Counted from the first letter of the stretch, positions 41,601-52,694 are shown. The stretch: DNA of 64,000 nt from Ichthyophis bannanicus (GCA_033557465.1 CM066031.1:1067620444-1067684443), one strand, 5' to 3'. A program made the numbers and translations. Notes: generated from the sequence alone by a model not told the origin.

Positions 41601-42195
41601 GGTACAGTAAAGCCCATCTCCTCCATGGTGACTTGCTTACATAGGCACAAGGATTCTTTGCATACCACGTTGCTCGGGGAAGAAGCTGGGGGCTTAGCTT
41701 GGAAAATGAATTTACTTTTTGCTATAGTTTTCCTATCACTGTTCCTTGTGGTACAGTATGGAGTCCCCAAACTAGTATCACTGTGCCCTCTTGAACATAG
41801 CTGAAAATGGTATTTCTGCAAATAATGCAGCTTGCCACTGTTTGAAAGATGATCCATTAGCTTTTCTCTACTAATGGCTTTCTGTCAGTACATGCATTAT
41901 GAATAATTCTAAGCCTCAAGCACTTTAAAATACCTCAACACCCCTGATGCTTTACGGGACTTCCTCTCCAGTTCCTTGGGGACTGCTGCTCCTGGAACTG
42001 GGGCTAAGGGGTAGACTTACAGATGAAGAACAGAGGCTTCTATCCATTACTTGCTCCACTTGTAGGGTGTTCTTGGCCCTGCCAGTATCACTTCCTACTT
42101 GCTCACCAGTGCTCAGCATGCTAACAGCTAGATTTGCCAGCTCTTCTTTGGCTATAAAAAACTTTCAATAACTGAAGATTTTGGAAATCCCTCAT
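41601..42195. other. No recognisable feature
   Basis: Short frames, no domain. The left part may still be LINE linker of the fragment next to it. Confidence 0.35.
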
Positions 42196-42199
42196 ATAA

Positions 42200-42535
42200 C
42201 GATTCCTTAGAATCTGTATATTAAAAAGGGAGTAACTGCTGAAATATCTATGGGTGCTGCTGCTGTACACCTTGATGTTAACTGGTTAGCATCGGAGTGG
42301 TCCAGGATTGGCTCCTGGCCATAACCAAACAGTGGCAATATTGAGCCGCTGCCTGGTTAAGGCTATGCGATTAAAGCAAGGCGCAACAAAGGCTGGCCTT
42401 ATTTCACCATGGAAGCCAACTGGCTCAATATTGCCTTTGACTGGATATGACCCTGGCATTGAATATCGAGGTTTAAAGTTCCATTGCAGCAGCTAACTGT
42501 GTTAGATCAGCTAGCTGCCACCACTGAATATTGGA
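42200..42535. repeat. Short interspersed repeat (family Z), copy 2
   Basis: Shares phrases with 9.2-9.6 kb in inverse order: tggcattgaatatcgaggt, gcagcagctaactgtgttagatcagctagctgc and accactgaatattggaccc. The tgaatattggaccc end may be a terminus. Confidence 0.4.
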
Positions 42536-42872
42536 CCCAATGTTTCTAAGACTGAAGTGCTGTTGGAGAAGAGGAAGGTGGAAACTAGCTCTAGATGAGT
42601 TGGGGGATAATTTAATGCAGATTACATCTAGATGTCGTGATCTTGGGGTCATTTTGGATTAAACTTTGAGTATGGGAACTCATGTTACTCATGTGATTAG
42701 GAATTGTGTTTCCTTTATTATGACAAATTCACCAATTGCGGCCTTACTTGTCCGAGTGCTCTCTGAGTGAGGTCACATGGGCACTGGTGATGCCCCATCT
42801 TGATTATTGCAATGCTTTGTTGGTGGAGCTTCCTCTGAAGGATTTGTATCACCTATAGCTGATGCAGAATGT

Positions 42873-43397
42873 GTTATGTTATGTTTATGTTTATTGTATT
42901 TGATAAAAACCGCCTTTCACAAGAACCAAAGCGGTGTACAATTAAAAATTCAATAAAAGCAGGCCGAGGCCAGCGAAAAGGAAAAGAAATACAATATTTG
43001 ACAGGACAGCAGAAAAATCAGGAGAACAAGACAAGACGTAGACAGAAGGTAAGCTTAGGAAAGAACAGGAGGCAGGGAAGAGAATTAATCACACAAAAGG
43101 GGAGGGAAGGTTGAAAGCTAGGGAAAACAAATGGGTTTTTAGCTGTTGTTTAAAAGTAGTAAACTGAGGGTCCAGACGGAGGGAGGGGGGAAGGGCATTC
43201 CAAAGGGCAGGAGCAGCAAAGAAAAAGGCAGAGGAGCGGGTAGACTGTAGGTGAGCGCGAGAAGGGGAAGGGAGGGTGAGGCGGTTGAGGTGAAAAGAGC
43301 GGGGAGTGTGTTTAGGGGAGTGAAAGAAGAGGAGATCTGTTAGGTATTGGGGAGTGCTAGTGTGGCAGGCTTTATGAGTCAGGATCAATAGTCTGAA
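42873..43397 (-). mobile_element. L2-like LINE 3' end, inserted in the opposite orientation
   Basis: The minus-strand frame 43418..43089 holds ILTHKACHTSTPQYLTDL and AFFFAAPALWNALPPSLRLD, then FKQQLKTHLFSLAF, the RT C-terminus. The 3' UTR contains ttgtacaccgctttggttct and its stem partner gaaaggcggtttttatc, ending in an aacataaacataacataac tail at 42873. The frame is open over about 100 codons, so it is younger than its host LINE. Confidence 0.8.
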
Positions 43398-43653
43398 TAC
43401 TGCTGCTAAGCTGGTCAAGGGCTTGCAAAAGTTTGATTATGTGACCTCTACCTTGATTCAGCTGTACTGGTTGCCAGTAAAATTCCGGGCAGAATTTAAA
43501 ATACTGATGTTGGTGTTCAAAGCTTTGCATAATCTGGCACTTGAGTATTTATGTTCTAGACCAGCGATGGCGAACCTATGGCACGTGTGCCAGCTGTGGC
43601 ACGCGAAGGCCTTGCAGCTGGCACGCGGGAAGGTCCGCTAAAACAGGTGTCTG

Positions 43654-43915
43654 CCTCCCTTCGTCTGCAGCCGCGGCTCCCTGCCTGTTAGGGAACCGCG
43701 GCTGTGCTTGTAAAATCGTTGCGGAGCCCTTCCTGTCTTGACGGGCTCCGTGCAGCATTGTCCCGCCTCTAAAGGAAGTTGTAAGTACAACTTCCTTTAG
43801 AGGCGGGACAATGCTGCACGGAGCCCGTCAAGAAAGGAAGGGCTCCGCAACGATTTTACAAGCACAGCCGCGGTTCCCTAACAGGCAGGGAGCCGCGGCT
43901 GCAGACGAAGGGAGG
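43654..43915. repeat. Near-perfect palindrome, 130-base arms
   Basis: Arms 43654..43783 and 43786..43915 are reverse complements with about one mismatch and a two-base centre (ttgta-ag-tacaa). GC-rich at the outer parts (ccgcggctccctgcctgtta). Such a structure would extrude as a cruciform and is unstable in cloning. Frames of about 60 codons on both strands across it are mirror images and not genes. Confidence 0.9.
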
Positions 43916-43919
43916 AAGA

Positions 43920-45130
43920 CATGGGGAGAGGGGGGGGGGCTACCATCGACATGGGGAGAGGGGGGGGTCGACATGGGGAGAGGGGGGGGCTACCATCGAC
44001 ATGGGGAGAGGGGGGGCTTACATGGAGGGAGGGAGCTGATATGGATGGCTGGAAGGAGGGGGGCTTACATGGAGGGAGGGAGCTGATATGGATGGATGGA
44101 AGGAGGGGGGCTTACATGGAGGGAGGGAGGGAGCTGATATGGATGGATGGAAGGAGGGGGGCTTACATGGAGGGAGGGAGCTGATTTGGATGGATGGCGG
44201 GAGGGAGCTGATATGGATGGATGGAAGGAGGGGGGCTTACATGGAAGGAGGGATAGATGGAGGGAGGGGGCTGACATGGACAGAGGGGGGACTGACATGG
44301 AGGGAGGCTGACATGGACAGTGGGGCTGACAGGGAGGGAGGGAGGGAGCTGACATGGACAGATGGAAGGACGGGGGCTGACATGGAGGGAGGGGGGCTGG
44401 CATGCACAAAGGGGAGAGACAGGGACATACTGGACAGACGGGATAAATGCTGGAGAGAAGCGAGAGACATTGCGGCTTAGGATTATAATGGACTGATGGG
44501 GGAGCTAGCACTGGTAATGGGCAGATGGGAGGGGACTAGGACTGGTAATGGGTTGAAGGCTAGGACTGGGAATGGACTGATCAAGGGGGGGGGGTTGGGA
44601 CTGGTAATGGGCTGATAGGGGGGTATGACTGATAATGGACTGATGGGGGGCTAGCATTGGAAATGAGCTGATCGGTGAGGTTAGGACTGGAAATGGGCTG
44701 ATGGGGGGATAGGACTGGTGATGGGGGGGGTAGGACTGGTGGTATTGGGCTGATTAGGGGAGGCTAGCACTGGTAATGGGGTTGAGGGGGGATTAGCACT
44801 GGAAGTGAGCTGATTGGGGGGCTTTGACTGAGAATGGGCTGATTGTGGCGAGGGGAGGATAGAGCTGCTGGCCCTGGAAGAAAACTGGGGGCTAAGGCTA
44901 CAAATGGGCTGATGCGAGGGGATGGGAGAATGGAACTGGAAGGGAGTGGATCTGAGAGGGGCTGCCATGGTATTTGTACTAGAAGGGACTGGTCAGTGGG
45001 GAAGGAGGGGGACTGGAAGGGAATGGACACCAGTGGCAATCATGGGAATGCAAGTTGACATTGGAAGGTACTGGGAGTGAGGACTGGAAAGGGGCTGATA
45101 CTGGGGAGGGTTACTGGGACTGGAAATAGG
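43920..45130. repeat. G-rich minisatellite array inside the hAT
   Basis: Three successive motifs: gacatggggagaggggggg units to about 44020; units of 47-48 bases (cttacatggagggagggagc tgatatggatggatgg) to about 44260; then looser 25-35-base units (actggtaatgggctgatggg) to about 45130. Long Gly/Trp/Met-rich plus-strand and Pro/Ser/His-rich minus-strand frames follow from the repeat. Confidence 0.85.
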
Positions 45131-45371
45131 CTGATGGAAAGAAGTGAAGAAAACGAAAGAAGAGATAAGAAATGGCAGATGGACCATAGACCACAGAAAC
45201 AGAGCTAAGAGAAGACAGGAAAGCAGAAGCCTCAGATCGGGACCAGCATGATCAGAGAATAAATTGGTCAGACAACAAAGGTAGAAAAAATAATTTTATT
45301 TCATATTAGTGATTTGACTACAAAATCATCATAATTTTGAAATCAAATATTGTTACTTGTTGTGATTAATT

Positions 45372-45503
45372 AACCGTATTTTCCGGCGTATTTTTTTTGG
45401 TGTGCGCTGGAAGAGGGGTAGTCTTATACGGCGAGTATAGGCCAAACACCTATATTTTAACAGGAAAAGTAGGGGGTCGTCTTATACGCCGGAAAATACG
45501 GTA
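45372..45503. mobile_element. Small MITE with 'accgtattttccggcgtat' termini
   Basis: Termini accgtattttccggcgtat and its inverse (atacgccggaaaatacggt) over 19 bases. The interior has a second related pair (gtcttatacggcgagtat; gtcgtcttatacgcc). About 130 bp. This terminus type is widespread in vertebrates, but I do not assign the superfamily; no clean target duplication is visible. Confidence 0.75.
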
Positions 45504-45781
45504 AGTAAATTTAACGTTTTCTATGAAAAGTAGTTCTGAGGGGGGTCAAAAAAATATTAAAAGAAAAGTGACAATAATATAATAATATATTTATAATGTG
45601 GATTACATTTGGGCCCTCATATTTACCTCAGGCTATGATTGTGATTGTGATTATGATGGTACACTGTAAGAAACAATATATGCAGTGTTAGATTTGTTTT
45701 AAATGTCGCAATGGTTTTGCGGCTCCCAGTTTTTTTTTTTCCCTTCGGAAACGGGTCCAAGTGGCTCTTTATGTCTTAAAG

Positions 45782-45796
45782 GTTGCAGACCCCTGT
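45782..45796. repeat. Right terminus of a second hAT family
   Basis: ggttgcagacccctg is the inverse of caggggtctgcaacc, a typical hAT terminus. It is preceded by a subterminal phrase (gagccacttggacccgtttccg inverted) seen in other vertebrate hATs. The matching left end was not found, so the element is truncated or has been overwritten by the minisatellite. Confidence 0.6.
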
Positions 45797-45929
45797 GCTA
45801 GGAGAAAGGCCCCAGCCCGGCCCCGCGCTTCCCCTTCCGGTCGGAGCTTCTGCGCGCCTCTCGCCGAGAAGCTGCACGCTAGAGCTCGTGCGCCGTCCTC
45901 TCGCGAGATTATAGGACCCGCGCGGGAGC

Positions 45930-46098
45930 TGGGTTCCAAAGAAGAGCAAAACCTACCACTTTCATGATGAATGGGAAATGGACTACTTCTTCATCATGGT
46001 GAAAGACAAGTGTTGTGTAATTTGTAACGCCCCAGTATCCTTGCCCAAAATGGGTGATCTGGAACATCATTATAAGGCTCTAAAATATTGTTGTTAAG
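45930..46098 (+). pseudogene. hAT transposase BED-finger fragment
   Basis: An open stretch of about 55 codons: TYHFHDEWEMDYFFIMV, KDKCCVICNAPVS, LPKMGDLEHHYKA, ending at a stop near 46098. This is the BED-type zinc finger (aromatic WE-x-DYFF start, C-x-x-C, then H-H-Y) at the N-terminus of hAT transposases of the ZBED/Charlie kind. It lies only about 90 bases from the right terminus of the 43.56-46.19 kb hAT, so the rest of the transposase has been deleted. Confidence 0.75.
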
Positions 46099-46574
46099 GT
46101 TTAATTGACGTGCTGGCACTTTGAGGAAATTCTTTGGTTTTGTGCGGCAGTTTGGGCACTCGGGCTCAAAAAGGTTAGCCATCACTGTTCTAGACATACC
46201 TTATTTTCCTCTGCGTACCCTGCATTCACAGTCTGATAGATTGTTGGTGATACCATCTCATCCGGTTTTGTCGAAAGTTTGACATAGGACTAGGACATTT
46301 TCAGTTCAGGGTCCTTTGCTGTGGAATCCTCTCCCTCATAAGCTTGTAGATGATTTTCAGTCATGTTCATAAGGTCGTAAATACCATCCTACTTAGGAAG
46401 GCTTTTGGCAGTGATGTGGGAGTTTAATATGCTATTATTGCAGCAGTTTGGTTTTCAGGTTGGGTTGTATGGGGCATTTTTATTATTGTATTTGTATTAT
46501 TATGATATTCTTGTTGTAAGCTGAACCGGATGGATTCCCAATAGTGCATTAAAAAAGTAAATATAAATAAATAC

Positions 46575-48330
46575 TCTTTCAAAGAGAGAAGAAACAAAAC
46601 AGGGAAGATAAAGCAGAAGGTGACTTGCTTCCACTTCCCATCATGTGTCCAAAGCATAAACCCTCTAGCAGAGCCAAATCTTCAATTTGTTTAATAACCT
46701 AGCAGAGCAAGTTTCAGAGCTAACTTCAAATGCAAGTGGCAAGGCATTCTAAAGTGAAGGGATAAGGGCTGTAAATGCCACATACTGTATTGATTTGAAT
46801 CTAATATGACATATAGTAGGGTTTACAAGATGAGCCTGAGAAGAGCACAGAGCTCTAGTTGGTACATATGGAATAAGACAATTGGCTAAATACAAAGGTT
46901 TATTAGTATGCAGTGCATGGCGGGTCAATGCTTTTAACATTATATGTGGTAGCTTAGTGGCAGCCAATACAGATTTATCAAAAATGGAGTTATATGGTCA
47001 TGTCCTCTAACCCCTCAAAGAAGTCTGACCATTGTATTTTTAATTATTTGCAAATCACTTAAAAGAGGTAAGAAGTAATCCATTGTATAAGGAACTGCAG
47101 TAATCTATCACTAAAATTATAAATATATGAATCAAATTTTTCAGATCATGTGAATTCACCAAGCTTTTAATTGAATTGAATGAATCCTATAGGCAAAAAA
47201 AGGCAGATTTCATTAATGAAGAAATTGTGATTTAAAAGATGGAGACTGTCAAATCAAACCCTAAGAGAGAGTTCTGAGAAATGACAGAACATTCTTGAAA
47301 TAAGGAACTAAGGCAGTCTGAGGTAAGGATCTAGAGATCTAAATTGCTTCACACTTGTCTGGATTTAGATCCAAATGTATAAGTCAATCAATCTTTAACA
47401 TCAAGACAAAAATATCCAAAAAATCACTATCAAATGATGCAATAATCTATATATCATTGGCTTAGACAAAAGGACTAAATCAATGTAACTAATGAGGTCA
47501 GGAAAACAAACAAAACTAGAGCAAGTAAGGAATCTTGAGGGATACAGCAAGGAATGCAGCGAGACCGTGAAAAGGAGCTATCTAATAGACCTGAAAAGAA
47601 TGATTCTCCAAAAATGAAGCAAATTCTTGTAAATGGGGTCATCCTATGCCTAGTTCATACAACTGCTGTAGTAAAAGATGATGATCAATAAAATCCAAGG
47701 CTGATTGAAAGATATAAAAGGAGAAAAAGAATGTTTCCAAGCCTGTAGAATTTCATTATTCAAGCCTAATAGCAATGATTAGGTACTATGACCATGACCA
47801 TGATAAAACCTGGACTGCCTAAGATGAGGACCAATAGCTTCTCTAAGAATGGTAGAAACTGAAAAAGCACTATTCTTTCAAGTATTTTAGAGATAAATGG
47901 CAGGTGTGAGATAGAGCAAAAATTAGCTGATTAGAAAGTTGAAGATGCTACTTTCTTTAAGGTTGAGAACATGATTAGGTTCAGAGTGCTTGGAAACAAT
48001 TTTATCAATAGTAAATTATCCCTCATTATGAATGTTATAAAAGTAAGAATCTCCCGAAGAGCTGTTTGACCAATGGATATGTTATAGGATATAGTAATGA
48101 TGAGGAATAATTAAGCAGATCTACTACGGTTTCCACTATGAAATTAGTGTATAGGGAGAGGTTTGCCATGTCCCTTTTGGCAGAAAGGTGAAAATTCCTT
48201 AAAATGAGATGAAATAGAAAAACCCTGTTCAAATAAAGTCTTACATATACTAAGGCTAGAAAAGCGCTTTTTGACAGAGGACTAGCCATGACCAACAAGA
48301 GCGACATTACAATAATTATCAAAATGTTTC
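46575..48330 (-). mobile_element. Decayed L2-like LINE
   Basis: Minus-strand frames with many stops keep the L2 order: DHH(L)LL-type palm start near 47690, a SLHSLLYPSRFL block (GxPQGSxLS remnant) near 47540, a PMIYRLLHHLI block near 47440 (ADD region, catalytic residues lost), and ALHTNKPLYLANCLIPY with FTALIPSL near 46950-46760. One of the oldest LINEs in the window. Confidence 0.55.
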
Positions 48331-48384
48331 CTTAGGTCACAGATCTTGTTCTTAAACTTCTTCCTCCTTAACCACGTTTCTTCT

Positions 48385-49060
48385 AACCCTCATGGTCGCT
48401 AGGATTGATTATTGTAATGTCGCTCTTGCTGGCCTTCCACATTCCCATATCTACCAACTTAAGAATACAGGCAGCGTATTTTGTAAAAGCTGACCTCCTC
48501 TTCCCGCTATGAATATGTCACTCCCCTCCTTGCACGTCTTCACTGGCTTCCAGTACGTTTTAGGATTCAGTATAAAATTCTTTTCTTTGTGCACCGAACC
48601 ATCCACTCCTCCATACCTCAATATCTTGCAGATGACCTTCATCATCACACTCCTCATTGTCGCCTACGCTCTGTCCATAATTACTGTTTGGCACTCCCTT
48701 CCCCTAATCAGGTACACCTTGAACGTACCCGCTTCACTGCTTTTTTCTTTCTGGCTCCCTCCCTTTGGAACTCATCTCCCCCTCAGCCTTTGGTCAGAGC
48801 CCTCCATTGCCCGTTTCAAGGCCGACTTAAAGAGCCATCTGTTTTAGTGTGCCTTCAACCTTCCCCACCCCACTCCCTTTGAGTCTACATGTTTCTTTTG
48901 CTTCTTTCCCTCTTTCTTTTCTCCTCTACTGTCCTCCTTCTGCTGTCCTATTGATTAATGGCGTTCTTTTCCTCCTATCTCAGCAGTCATTTTTGTTTAT
49001 TGTACACCGCTTTTATGTTTGACTTAAGCGTTATATCAAGTAACCAATAAAGATAAGGCA
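48385..49060 (+). mobile_element. L2-like LINE 3' end
   Basis: Plus-strand frames: LMVARIDYCNVALAGLPHSH near 48400, TPLLARLHWLPVRFR-like block near 48530, then 48589..48882 with PQYLADDLHHHTPHCRLRS, AFFFLAPSLWNSSPP, followed by a FKADLKSHLF block in another frame. The 3' UTR has a ttgtacaccgcttttatgtt stem and ends aagtaaccaataaagataagg. At least two frameshifts. Confidence 0.8.
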
Positions 49061-49079
49061 AAGGAGTCTGTTGAGATAT

Positions 49080-49489
49080 GGTCTCTCTCTCTCTAAGAGA
49101 GAAAGCTAAAGGAGGGGGCAGGGTGATTTGTAACTTTAAAAAACATTTTACTGTTGTTATAGTAGTATGGGACAGTATTGGTGGCAGAGGATCAAATTTA
49201 TGTGACAACGCCAACAGCACTTGCATTATCTGCTTCGAAAAAAAGGCCTGGCAATCTACTTTTGCATGTTGCCACAAATAGCCAATGGATAATCACAACA
49301 AAACAAATTATGATACAGTGCTGGAAGATGAGACCCCTAGGTTGGAAAGCACTCAACAGGCTACTGGGGGAGAGCTGAAGAGACATCTGAGTAAAACCAG
49401 CATTTATGATATGGTTGTATCAAAGCCCTTAGGACGTCTGACTGTTGATATAGCCATGCATGAAATGAGAGTCAGAAGCTGAAAAGATG
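49080..49489. other. No clear feature
   Basis: A plus-strand frame (49285..49482) contains LEDETPRLESTQQATGGE, which may be a non-LTR element scrap, but I cannot place it. Confidence 0.3.
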
Positions 49490-49735
49490 TAAAGGCTGTT
49501 AGTGTAGCTGGGTTTAAAAAAGGTTTGGACAAGTTCCTGGAGGAAAGGTCCATAAACCATTATTAAGAAGTGACCGAAGATATCAATGCTTGACCCAGTA
49601 CAAGCATTGTGGAACTTGTGTCTCTTGGGGAAACTGCTAGGTACATATGACCTAGATTGGCCACTGTTGGAAACAGAATACTGGGCTTGATGGACCTTGG
49701 TCTGACCCAGTATGGCATATCTTATGTTTCTTACT
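49490..49735 (+). mobile_element. CR1 3' end
   Basis: agctgggtttaaaaaaggtttggacaagttcctggaggaaaggtcc, then ttggccactgttggaaacagaatactgggc, then tggtctgacccagtatggcat and tcttatgtttctt. This is the canonical last 250 bases of tetrapod CR1, including the short repeat terminus. The same module, more decayed, ends the 60.4-kb copy. Confidence 0.92.
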
Positions 49736-49739
49736 TACT

Positions 49740-51105
49740 GGGGCATGGAACATGTAAAGCATGAACCAAGGGAAGCTGGAGGTATCAAGAATGAAATGGA
49801 ACATGTACATGTCAATCTGTTGGGTATCAGTGAACTGATATAGATTGGCTTTGGGCACTTTGAATATGATGAGCACATGGTATTGTCACGCCCCAGCTCT
49901 CTGCCTAAGGCTTAGAGGGGTAGGGTTGCCATTAACCTCTCTTATAAAAGGTTGAATAAACTATTTTTCTCCAGTGAAGCATGCTGGGAGTTGTAGTTTT
50001 GGCCTTCTAAGATGAAGTGTAGTTATGAAACCGAAAGTAAAGGCAAATGACAAAATTTACTCCCCAAACGCAAACAAAGTCCATGTAGACTGTAACAGGA
50101 TACTTCTCCATTCATTCGCTCAAGGTTATTTACAACTTAGGCTAATGAGCTTCACAGTCATTAACTATATGCAGCTGCTTATCAATATAACGGATAAAGA
50201 AAACACAGCTTCTTCATTCAACAAAGTAAAAATATCTTCTTCTTACCTTTGTCCTCATTAAGCATTCAAATGTACATGCAACAGGTATCTTCCCATTAAA
50301 AAAGAGCAAGTTCCTACCTTCAGTTCAGGCTAGGTTTCAATACTCTACTTTTCAGGAGACTTTATCTTTTCAGCTATTCTTTAGCAAAGGGACTCAATGC
50401 TAACAGCTTGACATAGAGTACAGTCCATGAGGACTTCTGGAGGCAATAAATCCTGCTCAATAGGCTCAACCTGAATTTCCTCTGGCTCTGCAGTGCCCTG
50501 CTCTGAGCTTTTAACGTATGTCTCAGGGTGTATTCTCTCTGAGGATCCCTGTATCTCTCTTGAGCACAGCTCCACCCGGTAAGGATAAATTGTACCTGAA
50601 GCTGTGGTCACTTCTCCCTGGCTGTGTTCACCAGTCTCCCTCCAGCTTCTGGGAAACAGTCCCTAGTTTGTAGCCTTCTCTGCTCTCTCCTTTCGGTCTC
50701 TCTCTTCCCGTGCTCTCCCTCTCCGGGCTCTCCTCTCTGCTTTCTCTCTAGCCAAGGTTTATATCCCTGTTTCCCGGGCAGTGTCTCTCCCTCTCTGGAC
50801 AGGTGCTTGCAATTATCTTCCAAGCCTGCAACTACGTCAGCAGAGCTTGGGTGTGGCAGCCTAGGTTCAGTTTCTCTCTGTTTGCTTTCTTTAGGCAAAA
50901 GCTGAAACCTGTGCACTGCAGGGATGTCACTTTTCTTAAAAGCAAAATCATTAGTTTCTCCTATTTCCATAGGCTCACTACAAGCTTCCTTATCCCAGTA
51001 TACTATACCAGAAATGAAAGACAAAGAAGAAATGGCATTGCAAATATAATTAAGAAAATATTTGCAAGAATTGTAATGAAATAAAGTGCTATCAATGAAT
51101 GCTTA
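49740..51105. other. Unassigned sequence
   Basis: Includes tgtcacgccccagctctctgcc at 49886 and a gcatgctgggagttgtagtttt phrase near 49980, both often seen in repeat termini. A Ser/Leu/Pro-rich minus and plus frame pair lies at 50.6-51.0 kb over a ctctct-rich tract. No domain, no paired terminus that I can prove. Confidence 0.35.
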
Positions 51106-51109
51106 GTTT

Positions 51110-52330
51110 CTATTTGTCTATGAAGAATGCCCATCAACATAACTATTATTCAGGTATATGTGTCAATAACAGCTGCAAAAGATGGAAAAGTTGATTAGTT
51201 ATATGAACAAATACAAGCTGAAATTGACAGAACATGCAAATAAAATTACTGATTGTCATAGGTGACAAACACAAAAGTTGGTAATAAAGAAAATAAAGTG
51301 ATTGGAGAATGAGTTTAGCAATAGAAACAAAGTCGGAGAAAGTCTTAAAGAATTCTATCAGTCTGACAACTAGTCATCTCAAACATCTTACAACATCACA
51401 AGTGGCAACTGTACTCATGGAATTCGCCAATGGATTGTATAAAAATCAAGGTCACTACATTTATGGAAGTCAATGAAGGAAAAGCCAAGTAACATCAACA
51501 AAGACAAAACCTGGAGTTAACTGCGATACAGATCACCAGCTACTAGTATGTAAACTCAAGCTAAAGCTGAAAAAAAGCAAGCCTCTCATGAATGTAGCAA
51601 AATATGATCTTGAAAATATTCCACTAGAATTTAAAGATTGCCTGCAAAATCGATTCATCACTTTCAATATGAATGACAGAGCACCATAAGAGTTATGAAA
51701 TAACATCAAGAAAGGTGTTCAAAGAAAGTAAAAAGTCTCTACAAAAGGTAAAAAAAAGCAAGATATGGATGACCAAAGAAACTCTAAAAACTGCTCAGAT
51801 ACACAAAGATATAGCCAGAGGAAAAAGAGGTAATCATGGAACTCAGAGATTTTCAAAGTGCAGCAAGGTGAGACAAGAAGTACAACAATGATGCATAGAA
51901 GGAAAAAACAATCAGAAATCGAGAAAGAACAAGATTAACTCTTGTAGCTTTAGGAAAGCTAAAAAGAAAATTCCAGCTTTGAATTGGAATGCTAAAAAAA
52001 AAATGCTCAAGGATCCATGTTCAATGATGCTGAGAAGATCAAGAGAAGGTGGAAAAAGTACGCATGGTCATTATACCATCAAGTGGATCAACAGCCATCT
52101 CAACTTGTACCTTAAGATCAGGATGAAAGATTAGGTCATGAAAATCAAAGTTGAAGCAGCATTGAAAACATTATCAAAAGAACAAAGCACCAAGCACTGG
52201 CTTTCCATTGAAGTATAGCAATCAGATGCAGCTGTTACAATACTCACTAGGCTCTACCAGAAATTTTGGAAGACAACAGCATGGCCAACTGACTGGAAAA
52301 GATATGTGTTCATACCAATACTGGTGATCT
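51110..52330 (+). mobile_element. RTE/BovB-like LINE fossil, 5' part
   Basis: Plus-strand frames with stops follow the RTE endonuclease and linker: VGNKENKVI and a GLGNRN-like block near 51280, SGNCTHGIRQW-type block, SLHLWKSMKEKPSNINKDKTWS near 51500, DTDHQLLVCKLKLKLKK (the SDHxLL block) near 51540, KYDLENIPLEFKDCLQNRF near 51610, and a KASGPDGIP-like region near 52180 that leads to NFGRQQHGQLTGKD (the WKTxxWPxDWK block). Frames change often. Continues at 52469 and 59646 after two insertions. Confidence 0.7.
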
Positions 52331-52468
52331 GAATGACTGTGGAAATTAATCGCATAATCGTTCTGATTCCAAATGCCTGTAATTTTAATGTTATTTTAAC
52401 GATTGTGAACCGCCCAGACGCCACTGGTATTGGGCGGTATAAAAAATGTTTTAATAAACATAAACATG
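52331..52468 (+). mobile_element. LINE 3' tail inserted in the RTE/BovB fossil
   Basis: Only the last 140 bases of an L2-type element: gattgtgaaccgcccagacgccactggtattgggcggtataaaaaatg and an ataaacataaac tail. The RTE-like reading resumes immediately after it. Confidence 0.65.
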
Positions 52469-52694
52469 CCAACAAGAACCTACTCAAGATCATTCAGCGA
52501 ATACTATAACCATACCTAGAATTAGAACTGCTTCATAATGCAAGGCAAGGAACAAGAGACATCATTGTGGATGTGAAATGGATCCTTGAAAAGACAAAAA
52601 GAATACCAAAAGGATATCTATATATGCTTTGAATACAGCAAAGCCTTTGTGTAAATAATGAAAAACCCTGGGCCACATTAAGCAGCATGGGAAT
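52469..52694 (+). mobile_element. RTE/BovB-like fossil, middle part
   Basis: Reads, in mixed frames, QGKEQETSLWM (the RGTRDQIAN-type block), KRQKEYQKDIYICFEYSKAFV (RT motif with D-Y-x-K-A-F), and a LSSMG end. It breaks at 52694 where the L1 begins. Confidence 0.7.
52680..52694. repeat. L1 target-site duplication, left copy
   Basis: aagcagcatgggaat, identical to 59631..59645. The two flank the L1 on either side and lie in the middle of one RTE/BovB motif. Confidence 0.9.

Larger units (their letters stand above)
43562..46187 (+). mobile_element. hAT-type DNA transposon (2.6 kb, non-autonomous) with 8-bp target duplication
   Basis: Terminal inverted repeats cagcgatggcgaacct at the left and aggttagccatcactg at the right. 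The flanks are ttctagac on both sides (43554..43561 and 46188..46195), a perfect 8-bp duplication as hAT elements make. It lies inside an L2-like LINE whose sequence resumes exactly across the insertion. Contents, left to right: a near-perfect palindrome, a 1.2-kb G-rich minisatellite, a small MITE, the end of another hAT, and a transposase N-terminal exon fragment. It cannot encode a full transposase. Confidence 0.88.
42536..46574 (+). mobile_element. L2-like LINE 3' half, split by two later insertions
   Basis: Three separated pieces on the plus strand join logically. 42536..42872 has VSKTEVLL, then VMPHLDYCNALLVELPLKDL and LMQNV. 43398..43561 has AAKLVKGLQKFDYVTS and LIQLYWLPVKFRAEFKIL, LVFKALHNLALEYL. 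46188..46574 has TFSVQGPLLWNPLPHKL and a 3' UTR ending ttaaaaaagtaaatataaataaata. The gaps are a minus-strand LINE tail and a 2.6-kb hAT transposon. Stops and shifts mark it as dead before or after those insertions. Confidence 0.8.

Noticed and set aside
43811..44511. Gly/Trp-rich plus-strand and Pro/Ser-rich minus-strand frames
   Set aside because: Produced by the palindrome and the G-rich minisatellite.
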